A stretch of DNA of 20,439 bases from Eggerthellaceae bacterium (GTDB taxonomy: Bacteria; Actinomycetota; Coriobacteriia; Coriobacteriales; Eggerthellaceae), in NCBI GenBank assembly GCA_017459485.1, contig JAFUCW010000444.1:1-20439 (forward strand), read 5' to 3'. The translations under genes were made by a program, and so were the position numbers. Under the pieces are notes generated by a model, which was not told the DNA's origin, did no database searches, and saw only the letters and a list, made by a program, of their open reading frames with translations. Each line of letters begins with the position of its first letter. Position 1 is the first letter of the stretch. This document shows, one piece after another, positions 1-7,574 of the stretch.

Positions 1-331
1 CCTTGCCCACTTTCCGCGCATCGGAGCTTACCAGCGTCAATCGGTCGATCCAGGGAGCGCATGTTTCGGCGAGCACGGGAAGCAGGGATGCGTCGCGCTC
101 TATTGCCACAACGTGCGCACCGCGGGCCAACAGCGCGCACGAAAGCGTGCCTATGCCTGGCCCGACCTCCACGACGCGGTCGCCGGGGCCGACGTTGGCC
201 AAATCGCAGATCTTGCCGACTATCGCGTCGTTGACCAGGAAATGCTGACCTAACGACTTCTTGGTGGAAAGGCCGTGGTCCTCGAGGACACGGCGCGTGG
301 CGGACACGCTCGCAAGCGGCGAATGCGCCAT
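1..331 (-). CDS. rsmA: 16S rRNA dimethyladenosine transferase RsmA/KsgA, C-terminus cut by window edge
   Basis: Dimethylates the two adjacent adenines in the 3'-terminal helix of 16S rRNA (A1518/A1519 in E. coli) during small-subunit assembly, using S-adenosylmethionine in the cytoplasm. Only the first 110 residues are visible because the gene runs off base 1. The family signature KSLGQHFL is at residues 25-32, and SAM motif I is at 54-64 (VEVGPGIGTLS). The acidic ribose-binding position lies in AIERD (76-80), and the next SAM-contact segment is SSDARKV (102-108). The catalytic NLPY motif would lie outside the window. The ATG at 331 follows a GA-rich ribosome-binding region that overlaps the end of the upstream flavodoxin-like gene. 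Only four bases separate that gene's stop from this start, so the two are probably translationally coupled. The rsmI-metG-tatD-rsmA order is a common bacterial arrangement and supports the call. Confidence 0.95.
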   Translation of the reverse strand, partial: MAHSPLASVSATRRVLEDHGLSTKKSLGQHFLVNDAIVGKICDLANVGPGDRVVEVGPGIGTLSCALLARGAHVVAIERDASLLPVLAETCAPWIDRLTLVSSDARKVGK

Positions 332-335
332 GGCG

Positions 336-875
336 CTACCTGCTCCCCTCGCCAAACAGGTCGCGCTCCACGTTGTCTACGATGCGGTCGGAATCAAGCC
401 CTATGTAGGCGTAGACCTGGGCAAGCTGGAACCCCGCCACGGCAAGGCCCGAACGGGTGCAATCCACCAGCGGCGCATAGCCGTTCGGGTCTCCCCCGTC
501 ACCCAGCACGACCAAGCATGCCTGGTGCTTCGGCTTCTTGCGGGTCTCGAGCCAATAATGAGGCTGAAAGCGGTCGATCATCGCCTTGTAGTTGGCAGGG
601 GGACCTGCGAAGTACACCGGAGAGACAATGTAGAGCGCATCGGTGGATGCCAGCGCATCGAGCACGGTCGCCATGTCGTCTTCCATGAAGCACTCGCCGG
701 TCGCCTCGCAGGCGTTGCACCCTATGCAATGGTGGATGTCGAGGTCCGCAAGGCGTAGCGTCTCCACCTTGTCGGCCGGGAAGTGCCTGGAAAGAGCGGT
801 CGCCAAACCCTTCGCCACGCGGGCGGATTTCCCCATCGCGCGCGGGCTTGCGCAGATTATCGTCCGGTTTGCCAT
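336..875 (-). CDS. Flavodoxin-fold NAD(P)H-dependent oxidoreductase with compact cysteine motif
   Basis: A 179-residue protein of the NADPH-dependent FMN reductase / iron-sulfur flavoprotein superfamily. The N-terminus (TIICASPRAMGKSARVAKGL, residues 5-24) is the FMN phosphate-binding loop with the usual 'aSPR..gkSa' look. Residues 50-62 carry four cysteines spaced C-x2-C-x2-C-x5-C. This resembles the compact cluster motif of Isf-type iron-sulfur flavoproteins, although many plain FMN reductases of anaerobes share it. SPVYFAGPP (84-92) is the second flavin-contact loop. The ATG at 875 has a GGGAGG ribosome-binding site eight bases upstream. The start overlaps the end of the tatD-family gene by 19 bases and the stop lies four bases before rsmA, so it is embedded in the rRNA/tRNA maintenance operon. 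The electron acceptor is unknown. The family call is firm; binding of an Fe-S cluster is inference. Confidence 0.85.
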   Translation of the reverse strand: MANRTIICASPRAMGKSARVAKGLATALSRHFPADKVETLRLADLDIHHCIGCNACEATGECFMEDDMATVLDALASTDALYIVSPVYFAGPPANYKAMIDRFQPHYWLETRKKPKHQACLVVLGDGGDPNGYAPLVDCTRSGLAVAGFQLAQVYAYIGLDSDRIVDNVERDLFGEGSR

Positions 876-1873
876 GCTGTTGCCTCCCTGTCAAGCAAAT
901 CGACGGTGTTTTCGTATATCGAAGAAAGCAGGACCTCTCGGCTACCCCCCGGATCGGCGCCCAGCTCCTGGGCCACCGCCTGCGCCGTGAACGCGATCAA
1001 GTCCGGGCTGCATTCGACGCTGCGAAACGGTGCAGGGGCCATGTAGGGGCCGTCGGTCTCCAGGAGCAGACGGTCGCGTGGGACAAGCGGCAACGCGTCC
1101 CGCAAGTCGTCCGAAGACCCGAACGTAACCGCGCCGCCAACCGCCACGAAGCACCCCCGCTCAACCCACGGCGCAAGCACGTCGGCGCCCAAGTTGAAGC
1201 AATGCAGGATCGTCCCCGCCTCGGGAAAGCCCTCTTCGTCCATGATTTGCAGCGCATCGTCATGCGCCTCCCGCAGATGAAGCGCTATGGGCAGGCCCGT
1301 TTCGTGGGCGATGCCTATCTGGCGGCGGAACACGTCGCGCTGTACGTCGCGCGGACTGTAGTCGTAATGGTAGTCCAGGCCAACCTCGCCCACGCAACAC
1401 GTGCGCGGGTCGGCAAGATGCCCCATAAGACTGCTGCGCGCATCCGCGTCGAACAAGCGTGCCTCGTGCGGATGGCACCCGCACGCAACGCGGTAGGCGG
1501 GCATTTGCACCGCAGAGTCGCCCGTCCAGGACTGAGCCATGCCCTGCGCGTCGGCAAACCAGGTGTCTATCTGGTCGTACACCACGTCTGCATCTTCAAC
1601 CGGGTCGGTTATGCAGCAAACAAAGCCAACCCCATGGATGGCCGCGCGCGCAAGGGACCGAGCGGGGCTGCGCAACATGGAAAGATGCGTATGGGAATCC
1701 GCAAGCGCGTGTTCGAGCGCCGGATCGGGCGCAGGCACTTCGCGCAACGCGTGCTTCCTCTTGGTGCGGAAGATGGCGTCGTCGAACGCGGCGTTGACGT
1801 CCGACCCGAAGGGCCTTCCCCCGCCAGGCGTCGATGCTTCGCTTGTTGCTTCATCTACCACGTCATTACCCAA
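857..1873 (-). CDS. tatD: TatD-family metal-dependent hydrolase/DNase
   Basis: A TIM-barrel amidohydrolase-type nuclease; TatD proteins are 3'-5' exonucleases and hydrolases that use two divalent metals. Metal ligands are visible in order: H61 and H63 (DSHTHL), E163 (GEVGLDYH), H199 (LHLREAH), H224 (ILHCF) and D274 (ETDGPYMAP). CGCHPHEA (131-138) is a further family signature. The protein has about 58 extra N-terminal residues before the first metal motif, more than usual. The longest reading frame begins with TTG at 1873 and has no convincing ribosome-binding site. A TTG at 1747 (residue 43) is preceded by AAGAGGAAG at good spacing and is a reasonable alternative start. The gene lies 105 bases after metG and overlaps the flavodoxin-like gene. 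Function and reading frame are sure; the start is not. Confidence 0.9.
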   Translation of the reverse strand: MGNDVVDEATSEASTPGGGRPFGSDVNAAFDDAIFRTKRKHALREVPAPDPALEHALADSHTHLSMLRSPARSLARAAIHGVGFVCCITDPVEDADVVYDQIDTWFADAQGMAQSWTGDSAVQMPAYRVACGCHPHEARLFDADARSSLMGHLADPRTCCVGEVGLDYHYDYSPRDVQRDVFRRQIGIAHETGLPIALHLREAHDDALQIMDEEGFPEAGTILHCFNLGADVLAPWVERGCFVAVGGAVTFGSSDDLRDALPLVPRDRLLLETDGPYMAPAPFRSVECSPDLIAFTAQAVAQELGADPGGSREVLLSSIYENTVDLLDREATAWQTGR

Positions 1874-1978
1874 ACGTCGCGCCGCTCACCAAACGGCAGC
1901 ATGTCACTGCCCCATACAGCAAAACAACCTGCCGCTCGGAGAGTCCCGCATTCGGGGGCAAGACAACGCGCTCCAAGG

Positions 1979-3562
1979 CTACTCCAAGGCAAGGTCGATC
2001 GCGTCTACGTCCAAGCGCGGGAACAGAGGATCGCCTGTGACCACGGCGTTGCCTGAAGGAAGGCCGCCCCAACAAGACGCGCCCTCGATGTCGGTCACGT
2101 CGACGAGCGATCCAAGACCCAGGCGATTGTAGACTTCCTGGGAAGTGTTCGGCATGAACGGCGCCATGAACAGTGCCACGATGCGACACGCCTCGAGCAG
2201 GTTGTACATGACCGCAGCAAGCTCCTCTGCCCTGGACTCCTCTTTCGCAAGGTTCCAGGGAGCAGTGTTTTCCACGTAGAGGTTCGCCGCCTGGGCAAGC
2301 TTGTTCACTGCCGCCGTCGCGCCGGTGAAGTCGACCTTGTCCATGCAGGCGGCGTAGTCTGCGTAGAGTGTGTTCGCAACGTCCGCAAGCGGGTTGTCCT
2401 GCGCACCGTCCGGGGCGGCGGGAACATGGCCATCGAAATACTTGCCGGTCATGTTGAACACACGCGAGCACAGGTTTCCCCAGGTGTTCGCCAAATCGGC
2501 GTTGTAGACCTGCACCATGCGCTCAAGCGAAATGTCTCCGTCGTGGCCGAACTGGACGTCGGAGAGGAAGTAATAGCGATACGCATCCACGCCGAAGATC
2601 CTTACCAGGTCGGCAGGCATGACGCCGTTGCCCTTCGATTTCGACATCTTTTCGCCCTTGGTGAGCAAGAAGCCGTGGCCGAACACGTGCTCGGGAACGG
2701 GCATTCCCGCAGCCATGAGCATTGCCGGCCAAATCACGCAGTGGAAGCGCGTGATGTCCTGGCCCACGAAATGGTAGGCCGCAGGCCAGAAACGCTCCCA
2801 TTCGCCTTCGCGGTCGGGATCGGCATAGCCGATGCCCGTCAGATAGGCAAGCAGCGCGTCGAACCACACGGAGGCAACGTGGTCGCTGTCGAAGGGGAAC
2901 GGAATGCCCCAGTCGAAGGTCGACCGGCTGATGGAAAGGTCCTTCAAGCCGCTTTTCACAAAGGACACGATTTCGTTGCGACGGGTCTGGGGCTGGATGA
3001 AGTCGGGATGCTCGTCGTAGAACGCAAGCAGCCTGTCTTGGAAGGCAGACAGCTTGAAGAACCAGTTCTCCTCCCCGCCGGACTCGTAGCGGACCGGACG
3101 CTTGCAGTCGGGGCAGACGAACTGGCCTTCGTCGTTTCTTTCCAAGTCGGATTCGGCGTAGTAGGTTTCTTCGTGAACGCAGTACCATCCCTCGTAGCTG
3201 GACGTATAGAGCCATCCAGCGTCGTTTACACGGCTGAGGAAATCCTGCACCGTCCGGGTCTGGCGATCGCTGGACGTGCGCACGATGTCAGTGTAGGTAA
3301 TGTCGAGCAGCTCCCACGCATCGAGGAATGTGGGTTCCATGGAGTCGCACCACTGCTGGGGCGTCATCCCTTTGGACGCAGCAGTTTCGGCGACCTTCTG
3401 GCCATGCTCATCCATGCCTCCCACAAACGCGACCTCGTAGCCGTCCATGCGCTTGAAACGCGAAAGCGCGTCGGCTCCAATAGTGGTGTAGGCCGTGCCC
3501 AGGTGAGGTGCGGCGTTCACATAATAGATAGGCGTCGTGATGAAGAACGTGCCCTTCGACAT
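1979..3562 (-). CDS. metG: Methionyl-tRNA synthetase MetG (class I, short form)
   Basis: Charges tRNA-Met with methionine using ATP. Class I signatures are intact: the HIGH-type motif appears as HLGT at 20-23 and KMSKS at 305-309. The connective-peptide zinc region is unusual, with only three obvious cysteines (C128, C150, C153). The expected first CxxC knuckle reads CVHE. The usual GTDEHGQK stretch reads GGMDEHGQK (48-56). At 527 residues it lacks the C-terminal EMAP/Trbp111-type tRNA-binding domain found in longer MetRS proteins. The ATG at 3562 has AGAGGG about seven bases upstream, and the N-terminus (FFITTPIYYVNAAPHLG) aligns with the family start. It sits downstream of a secreted hydrolase gene, across a 164-base gap holding a long inverted repeat, and upstream of the TatD-family gene. 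Confidence 0.97.
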   Translation of the reverse strand: MSKGTFFITTPIYYVNAAPHLGTAYTTIGADALSRFKRMDGYEVAFVGGMDEHGQKVAETAASKGMTPQQWCDSMEPTFLDAWELLDITYTDIVRTSSDRQTRTVQDFLSRVNDAGWLYTSSYEGWYCVHEETYYAESDLERNDEGQFVCPDCKRPVRYESGGEENWFFKLSAFQDRLLAFYDEHPDFIQPQTRRNEIVSFVKSGLKDLSISRSTFDWGIPFPFDSDHVASVWFDALLAYLTGIGYADPDREGEWERFWPAAYHFVGQDITRFHCVIWPAMLMAAGMPVPEHVFGHGFLLTKGEKMSKSKGNGVMPADLVRIFGVDAYRYYFLSDVQFGHDGDISLERMVQVYNADLANTWGNLCSRVFNMTGKYFDGHVPAAPDGAQDNPLADVANTLYADYAACMDKVDFTGATAAVNKLAQAANLYVENTAPWNLAKEESRAEELAAVMYNLLEACRIVALFMAPFMPNTSQEVYNRLGLGSLVDVTDIEGASCWGGLPSGNAVVTGDPLFPRLDVDAIDLALE

Positions 3563-3638
3563 GCAATCCCTCTTTCTGCTTGGTTGCTTGAGCTGCTAAT
3601 GATAGCGCAAGCACGCCAAACGCGCAGGAGATTCGAAA

Positions 3639-3711
3639 GGAGACGACCCCAAACCCGAACAAGGCGGGAAGATGGGGCGCCTGGGCGCCGCGCAGCGCGA
3701 CTGTCGTCTCC
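3639..3711 (-). promoter_or_regulatory. Long inverted repeat in the metG leader / 3' end of the hydrolase gene
   Basis: The 9-base arm at 3639-3647 (GGAGACGAC) is perfectly complementary to 3703-3711 (GTCGTCTCC). The 55-base interval contains a second hairpin made of two GGCGCC copies (3676-3681 and 3684-3689). Read on the minus strand, the outer stem is followed by TTTCGAATC, which is only a weak U-run. It could terminate the hydrolase transcript or form part of the metG leader. I do not recognise a known riboswitch class. Confidence 0.35.
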
Positions 3712-3726
3712 CAGAGGCTAAAGGGG

Positions 3727-4842
3727 TTAAATGGTGCGCATCTCTTCTACCACCATCGAGTACCACTTTTCGGCATTCGGGGGGCAGTACGTGCGTGCAT
3801 GGTCGAGCGTCACCGTGTAGCCGTAGAACTTCCCCAAGTACTCTACGTGCGCACGGCACCCGTCCGCAAACGTTGGGAACGTGCGGTAGTCGGTAGCATT
3901 GGCGAACCAACCCCAGGCGTTGTTGGAGGTGTTGTAAGGCACCGCACGCCCCTTGCCCGACTCGAGAGTAGAGATTGCCGGACTCCAACGCGGGTCGACC
4001 CCGAAGTCCCAGGCAGCTTCGGCGCACGCCTGCCCACACCCAGCCATGGGGGAACCGGCGAAGTATGCGTCAATGCGCTTCGTCCACTCCTCCACGAACT
4101 GGTCACGCGTTACACGCCAGTTGACGTTGTTGTCGATGGCCCCCACTTTCTCGAGCTCCTTGGCGCGGCGTTCGATTTCGGCTTCGGCCTCCTCTTGCGC
4201 CTTCACGCGGGCTTCCTTGGCAGACTCCATGGCCTGCTCGGCGCGGGCCTCCTGCTCGACGGCAGTGGCCTCTTCTTCTTCGGCGATCGCCTTCTGCGCG
4301 TCGGCGTCGACCTTGGCCGTCTGCTGGGTGGCCAACGCGTTTTCGTACTCTTCCTTCATGGCGGTGTACTTCTTGATCTCAGCCGTGTTCAACTCCTGGA
4401 AATGGTCCAAGTAGGTCAGGTTAGAGAGAAACTCGGAAAGCGACGAACTCGAGAAGATCAGCTCCGTCAGATTGAAGCCCTCTGCCTCCATGCGATATTG
4501 GGCACGCATAGCATCCGCACTACGCTTCTTTTGGCCGTCAAGCTGGCTGCCCACACGGTCGAGCGTGGCCTGGCTTTCGGAAATCTGCGCCTCGAGCCTG
4601 GCGACTTCCTCGCGCGCCGCTTCGGCCGCAGCACGTGCGGCGGTCGCGCGCTCGCTGGCGTCGTTGTACTCTTCGGCGGTTCGTTCGACCTCCTGTTGGG
4701 TCTCGTCGATGCGCACCTGAAGGACCGTCATATCCGTCTCGTCAATAGCAAAAACAGGTTGTGCACACGCAAGAATGGCAAAAAGGAGTGCGGCAGAAAG
4801 AGCTGCACACGCGGTAAAGAGATGCTGCGTTTGTGTCTTCAT
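3727..4842 (-). CDS. Secreted coiled-coil cell-wall hydrolase (PcsB/CwlO-like N-terminus, lysozyme-like C-terminus)
   Basis: Predicted exported peptidoglycan-remodelling protein of 371 residues. A signal peptide covers roughly residues 1-32, with a hydrophobic core from FTACAALSAALLFAILAC and a likely cut after VFA. Residues about 38-235 form a long Ala/Glu-rich coiled coil, interrupted near 123-150 by an FNLTELIFSSSSLSEFLSN stretch typical of PcsB/CwlO-like N-terminal domains. The C-terminal domain (about 250-371) resembles glucosaminidase/lysozyme-like folds: GVDPRWSPAISTLESGKG places a candidate catalytic Glu at 294, followed by NNAWGWF (307-313). Four cysteines in that domain (269, 273, 329, 353) could form disulfides outside the cell. 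The ATG at 4842 is well supported by GGAAGGTGA just upstream. It is inserted between rsmI and metG and has its own structured leader, suggesting separate control. The exact bond cleaved is unknown. Confidence 0.85.
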   Translation of the reverse strand: MKTQTQHLFTACAALSAALLFAILACAQPVFAIDETDMTVLQVRIDETQQEVERTAEEYNDASERATAARAAAEAAREEVARLEAQISESQATLDRVGSQLDGQKKRSADAMRAQYRMEAEGFNLTELIFSSSSLSEFLSNLTYLDHFQELNTAEIKKYTAMKEEYENALATQQTAKVDADAQKAIAEEEEATAVEQEARAEQAMESAKEARVKAQEEAEAEIERRAKELEKVGAIDNNVNWRVTRDQFVEEWTKRIDAYFAGSPMAGCGQACAEAAWDFGVDPRWSPAISTLESGKGRAVPYNTSNNAWGWFANATDYRTFPTFADGCRAHVEYLGKFYGYTVTLDHARTYCPPNAEKWYSMVVEEMRTI

Positions 4843-4870
4843 TTTTCACCTTCCGCATACGGGCAGTCAT

Positions 4871-4998
4871 GTTAGTGTAGCGATAAAAAGTGGGGAATAT
4901 GTGGTGAGCGCCCCAGATTAAGCTACACAACACATTGGGCCAGCAGGGAGGTCTTGCTGCGATGCCACCTTGCTTCACACCTGCAGCCCGTGTGAAGC
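4871..4998 (-). promoter_or_regulatory. Structured leader of the secreted hydrolase gene: three consecutive stem-loops
   Basis: In minus-strand order there are three stem-loops. (1) A perfect 9-bp stem pairs 4990-4998 with 4972-4980 (GCTTCACAC/GTGTGAAGC, 9-base loop). (2) A 5-bp stem pairs 4955-4959 with 4941-4945 (CAGCA/TGCTG). (3) A 7-bp stem pairs 4922-4928 with 4875-4881 (GTGTAGC/GCTACAC), extended by GTT/AAC past one bulged base. The third stem encloses an inner TGGGG/CCCCA helix (4911-4915 with 4891-4895) followed by C and five Ts (minus strand). The inner helix plus T-run looks like a weak intrinsic terminator 40-70 bases before the start codon, so attenuation or a riboswitch-like element is conceivable. 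Part may instead terminate the rsmI transcript. Confidence 0.4.
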
Positions 4999-5033
4999 GC
5001 CTCAGAAAGCGCAATCCACAAGAAAACGCAGAT

Positions 5034-5909
5034 CTAAGGCTTTGCTCCGGATTCGTGAACAAGACGGTACGCGTCGTTGCGAGAGATGCCGAATTCGCCC
5101 TGGAGGCGCTCGACGACGTCGCGCTTGGTCGCCCCGGGGCTTGCAAGCAGGCGGCCCGCCTCTTGCTGGGCACGCGCAAGGGCCTCGTCTGCCGCCTGGA
5201 GCTCTTCTTGCGCGCCTGCCACGTCGATCACGACCGCTATCTCGCCCTTGAGACCGCCCTTTTCTGCACGTGCGGCAAAAACCGACGCAAGCTCTGCAGC
5301 CGAACCAACCACAACCTCCTCGTGGACCTTCGTGAGCTCGCGGCACACGGCAACCCTTCGCCTTGGCATCGCCTTGGAAAGCGCATCGAGCAGCGCAAGC
5401 AGCCGGTGTGGGCTCTCGTAGAAAACTCCCACTGCTTCCAGGTGGGCAAGCGTGTCGAGCGCACGCCTGCGCTCCCCTTCCTTGCGCGGAAAAAAACCGC
5501 CGAAATAGAACCGAGGACACGAAAAGCCGCTGGCAGCGTAGGCAGTGGCAACAGCCGTTGGTCCTGGAAGCACTTCGACGGATGCGCCCGCATCGCGGAC
5601 GGCGGACACCAACCGCGCACCAGGGTCGGAAACGCCGGGCATGCCCGCATCGCTGCAGTACACGACCGTCTCCCCCGCCAAGACGCGGTCGACGACGAAG
5701 GCGGCGCGCTGCCCAAGCACCTCTTCGTCAAGGCGCTCAAGGCGCTTGCCAGCCACGCCAAGGGCGGCAAGCAGCTTCCCGGTGACGCGCGTGTCTTCGC
5801 AGCACACAACGTCGGCGCTGCGCAAGGCATCGAGCGCCCGTGGAGTCATGTCGCCTAGATTGCCCAGCGGCGTAGGGCACATGACCAATTTTCCCTTTCG
5901 TGTATCCAT
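5034..5909 (-). CDS. rsmI: 16S rRNA (cytidine-1402-2'-O)-methyltransferase RsmI
   Basis: SAM-dependent tetrapyrrole-methylase-fold enzyme that 2'-O-methylates C1402 of 16S rRNA in the decoding centre. Family signatures are all present: CPTPLGNLGDMTPRAL near the N-terminus (11-26), the EDTR loop (38-41), YCSDAGMPGVSDPGARLV (normally SDAGTPGISDPG), VLPGPTAV, FYFGGFFPRKEGER, and YESPHR followed by CRELTKVHEEV. The length of 291 residues is normal. The C-terminal tail (SPGATKRDVVERLQGEFGIS) matches the small helical region of longer members. The ATG at 5909 has only a weak GATGGA ahead of it. An internal ATG at residue 10 follows GAAAGGGAAAA, but starting there would remove the first strand, so the longer form is preferred. 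It is the first gene of the minus-strand cluster and diverges from the radical-SAM gene. Confidence 0.95.
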   Translation of the reverse strand: MDTRKGKLVMCPTPLGNLGDMTPRALDALRSADVVCCEDTRVTGKLLAALGVAGKRLERLDEEVLGQRAAFVVDRVLAGETVVYCSDAGMPGVSDPGARLVSAVRDAGASVEVLPGPTAVATAYAASGFSCPRFYFGGFFPRKEGERRRALDTLAHLEAVGVFYESPHRLLALLDALSKAMPRRRVAVCRELTKVHEEVVVGSAAELASVFAARAEKGGLKGEIAVVIDVAGAQEELQAADEALARAQQEAGRLLASPGATKRDVVERLQGEFGISRNDAYRLVHESGAKP

Positions 5910-5920
5910 GTTTCCATCTT

Positions 5921-5936
5921 AGTGCAAAAATGCACT
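5921..5936. promoter_or_regulatory. 16-bp perfect palindrome upstream of rsmI
   Basis: AGTGCA-AAAA-TGCACT is a perfect dyad 12 bases before the rsmI start codon and inside the 181-base divergent region between rsmI and the radical-SAM gene. Its position suits an operator or a 5'-UTR hairpin. No regulator can be named from the sequence. I see no convincing sigma-70 promoter for rsmI here. Confidence 0.4.
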
Positions 5937-6090
5937 CTAGGGAAAACTTCGCTCCCCCTGGCACATAACCCACGGCACTGAGTGCGGCCCGTGCGCTCTA
6001 CGCCATTACGAGCGTCCACATGCGAAACCTTGTGCTAAAGTTTCCACTTGGCAAAAATAACAGGCTCGACTAGCGACAAAGAGGTAACCC

Positions 6091-7437
6091 GTGCTTTCGG
6101 AGCGCGTTCTTACAAAAATCGTCAAGGGCATGACCATGCGTCAGCTGATACTTTCTCCTACCAGCGAAACCCATGTCCCTCCCGCAGAGCCCGGACGCCG
6201 CTACATGCTCTACCTCCACGTGCCGTTCTGCGAGCGGCTTTGCCCCTTCTGCAGCTTCAACCGCTACCCGTTTCGCGAAGACGTCGCCCGCCCCTATTTC
6301 CAGAGCATGCGCAAGGAGATGCTCATGCTCGAAGACCTGGGCTACGATTTCGAAAGCATCTACGTGGGGGGCGGCACTCCCACCATCATGATCGACGAGC
6401 TGTGCGAAACGCTCGACTTGGCGCAAGAGCGCTTCAGCGTGGAGGAAGTGGCGTCGGAGACCAACCCGAACCATCTGACCAGGCCCTACTTGGAGAAGCT
6501 CCAGGGCCGTGTCCAACGACTGAGCGTGGGCGTGCAGAGCTTCGACGATGGACTGCTCAAGACCATGGACCGCTACGACAAGTACGGCAGCGGAGCCGAA
6601 ATCCAGGAGCGTATCGCCGAAGCCCTACCGTACTTCGACTCGCTCAACGTGGACATGATCTTTAACTTCCCCACGCAAAGCGAAGACATCTTGATCAAGG
6701 ACTTGGAAACCGTGGCGACCTGCGGGTCACGCCAGGTCACGTTCTCGCCGCTCTACGTGTCAGACGCGACCACCGCGAAGATGACCGAGACGCTCGGTGC
6801 GATGGACTACGAACGGGAAGAGCGCTACTACCACATCGTCGACGAAGTGCTTGCAGGGGGAAGCGACCCGCTCTACGACCGCACGACCCTGTGGACGTTC
6901 ACACGCAACGGAGAGACTGCCCACGGAGGCTGCGGCCCCGAAGCACCTCTTCCCAACCCGCGCATCGAAGAGTACCAGGTGGCATACGAGGACTACCCCG
7001 CCATCGGAAGCGGATCGATCGCCCATCTGGCAGGCGCCATCTACGTGAACAGCTTTAGCATCGCCGAGTACAATGCTGCCTTCGACGAAGGGCGCATGCC
7101 TATAATGGGCAAGGCTGAGCTGGGGAAACGGGACTTGATGCGCTACCGCTTCCTACTCGACCTCTACAAGCTCGACTTCTCAAAAAGCCGTTTCGAACGC
7201 GACTTCGGCTGCCCGATCGAAATGGGCCTACCCGCCGAAATGGCGTTCATGCGCGCCAACCACGCATTTTCCGTCGACGACCAGGAGCATCTGAAGCTTT
7301 CGGCCAACGGCCGCTACCTGGTTTGCGTCATGTACCGCCAATTCCTCAGCGGCATGAACAACCTGCGAGACCAAGCGCGCGCCAACCTCTCCGGTCCCGA
7401 ACGCCATCTTCTGTTCGGAGACGGAAAGGCAAGCTGA
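6091..7437 (+). CDS. Radical SAM protein of the coproporphyrinogen III oxidase / HemW-HutW family
   Basis: A 448-residue radical-SAM enzyme. The [4Fe-4S]/SAM cysteines are C47, C51 and C54 in CERLCPFCSF (C-x3-C-x2-C), preceded by YMLYLHVPF as in HemN/HemW proteins. The glycine motif GGGTPT is at 93-98, followed by ETNPNHL, RLSVGVQSFDD and NVDMIFNFPTQSE, which are the conserved strand ends of the barrel. The C-terminal section resembles the HemN C-domain. The family includes oxygen-independent coproporphyrinogen dehydrogenase, HemW haem chaperones and HutW/ChuW haem-degrading methyltransferases; sequence alone does not choose among them. The start is GTG at 6091 with AAAGAGGT ideally placed; ATG codons at 6130 and 6136 are less well supported. 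No haem biosynthesis or uptake gene is adjacent. It is divergent from rsmI, and a lipoprotein nuclease follows 137 bases downstream. Confidence 0.85.
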   Translation: MLSERVLTKIVKGMTMRQLILSPTSETHVPPAEPGRRYMLYLHVPFCERLCPFCSFNRYPFREDVARPYFQSMRKEMLMLEDLGYDFESIYVGGGTPTIMIDELCETLDLAQERFSVEEVASETNPNHLTRPYLEKLQGRVQRLSVGVQSFDDGLLKTMDRYDKYGSGAEIQERIAEALPYFDSLNVDMIFNFPTQSEDILIKDLETVATCGSRQVTFSPLYVSDATTAKMTETLGAMDYEREERYYHIVDEVLAGGSDPLYDRTTLWTFTRNGETAHGGCGPEAPLPNPRIEEYQVAYEDYPAIGSGSIAHLAGAIYVNSFSIAEYNAAFDEGRMPIMGKAELGKRDLMRYRFLLDLYKLDFSKSRFERDFGCPIEMGLPAEMAFMRANHAFSVDDQEHLKLSANGRYLVCVMYRQFLSGMNNLRDQARANLSGPERHLLFGDGKAS

Positions 7438-7574
7438 CGCAGCCTGTCCGCACAAAGGCTCCTGCCTGCCAAAACGCAGCACACCCACGCAGAGGACAGC
7501 CCCGCTATAACGCAGTAGGTTCACATCTGGGTGCCCATGTTCCCATTGCAGCTCAAAAGGCGTACCATGAAGCC

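Noticed and set aside
848..2056. 402-codon plus-strand open frame
   Set aside because: It lies opposite the TatD-family gene, has no recognisable domain and is rich in Arg/Ala/His; it is a GC-driven antisense shadow.
4843..5033. Cyclic di-AMP (ydaO-type) riboswitch before the cell-wall hydrolase
   Set aside because: A short GCTTAATCTG string resembles the start of that motif, but the conserved later blocks are missing and the leader is too short after it.
6030..6058. Possible promoter TTGTGC-17-AAAAAT ahead of the radical-SAM gene
   Set aside because: Both hexamers are poor matches and other frames of spacing are equally weak, so it is not listed as a feature.
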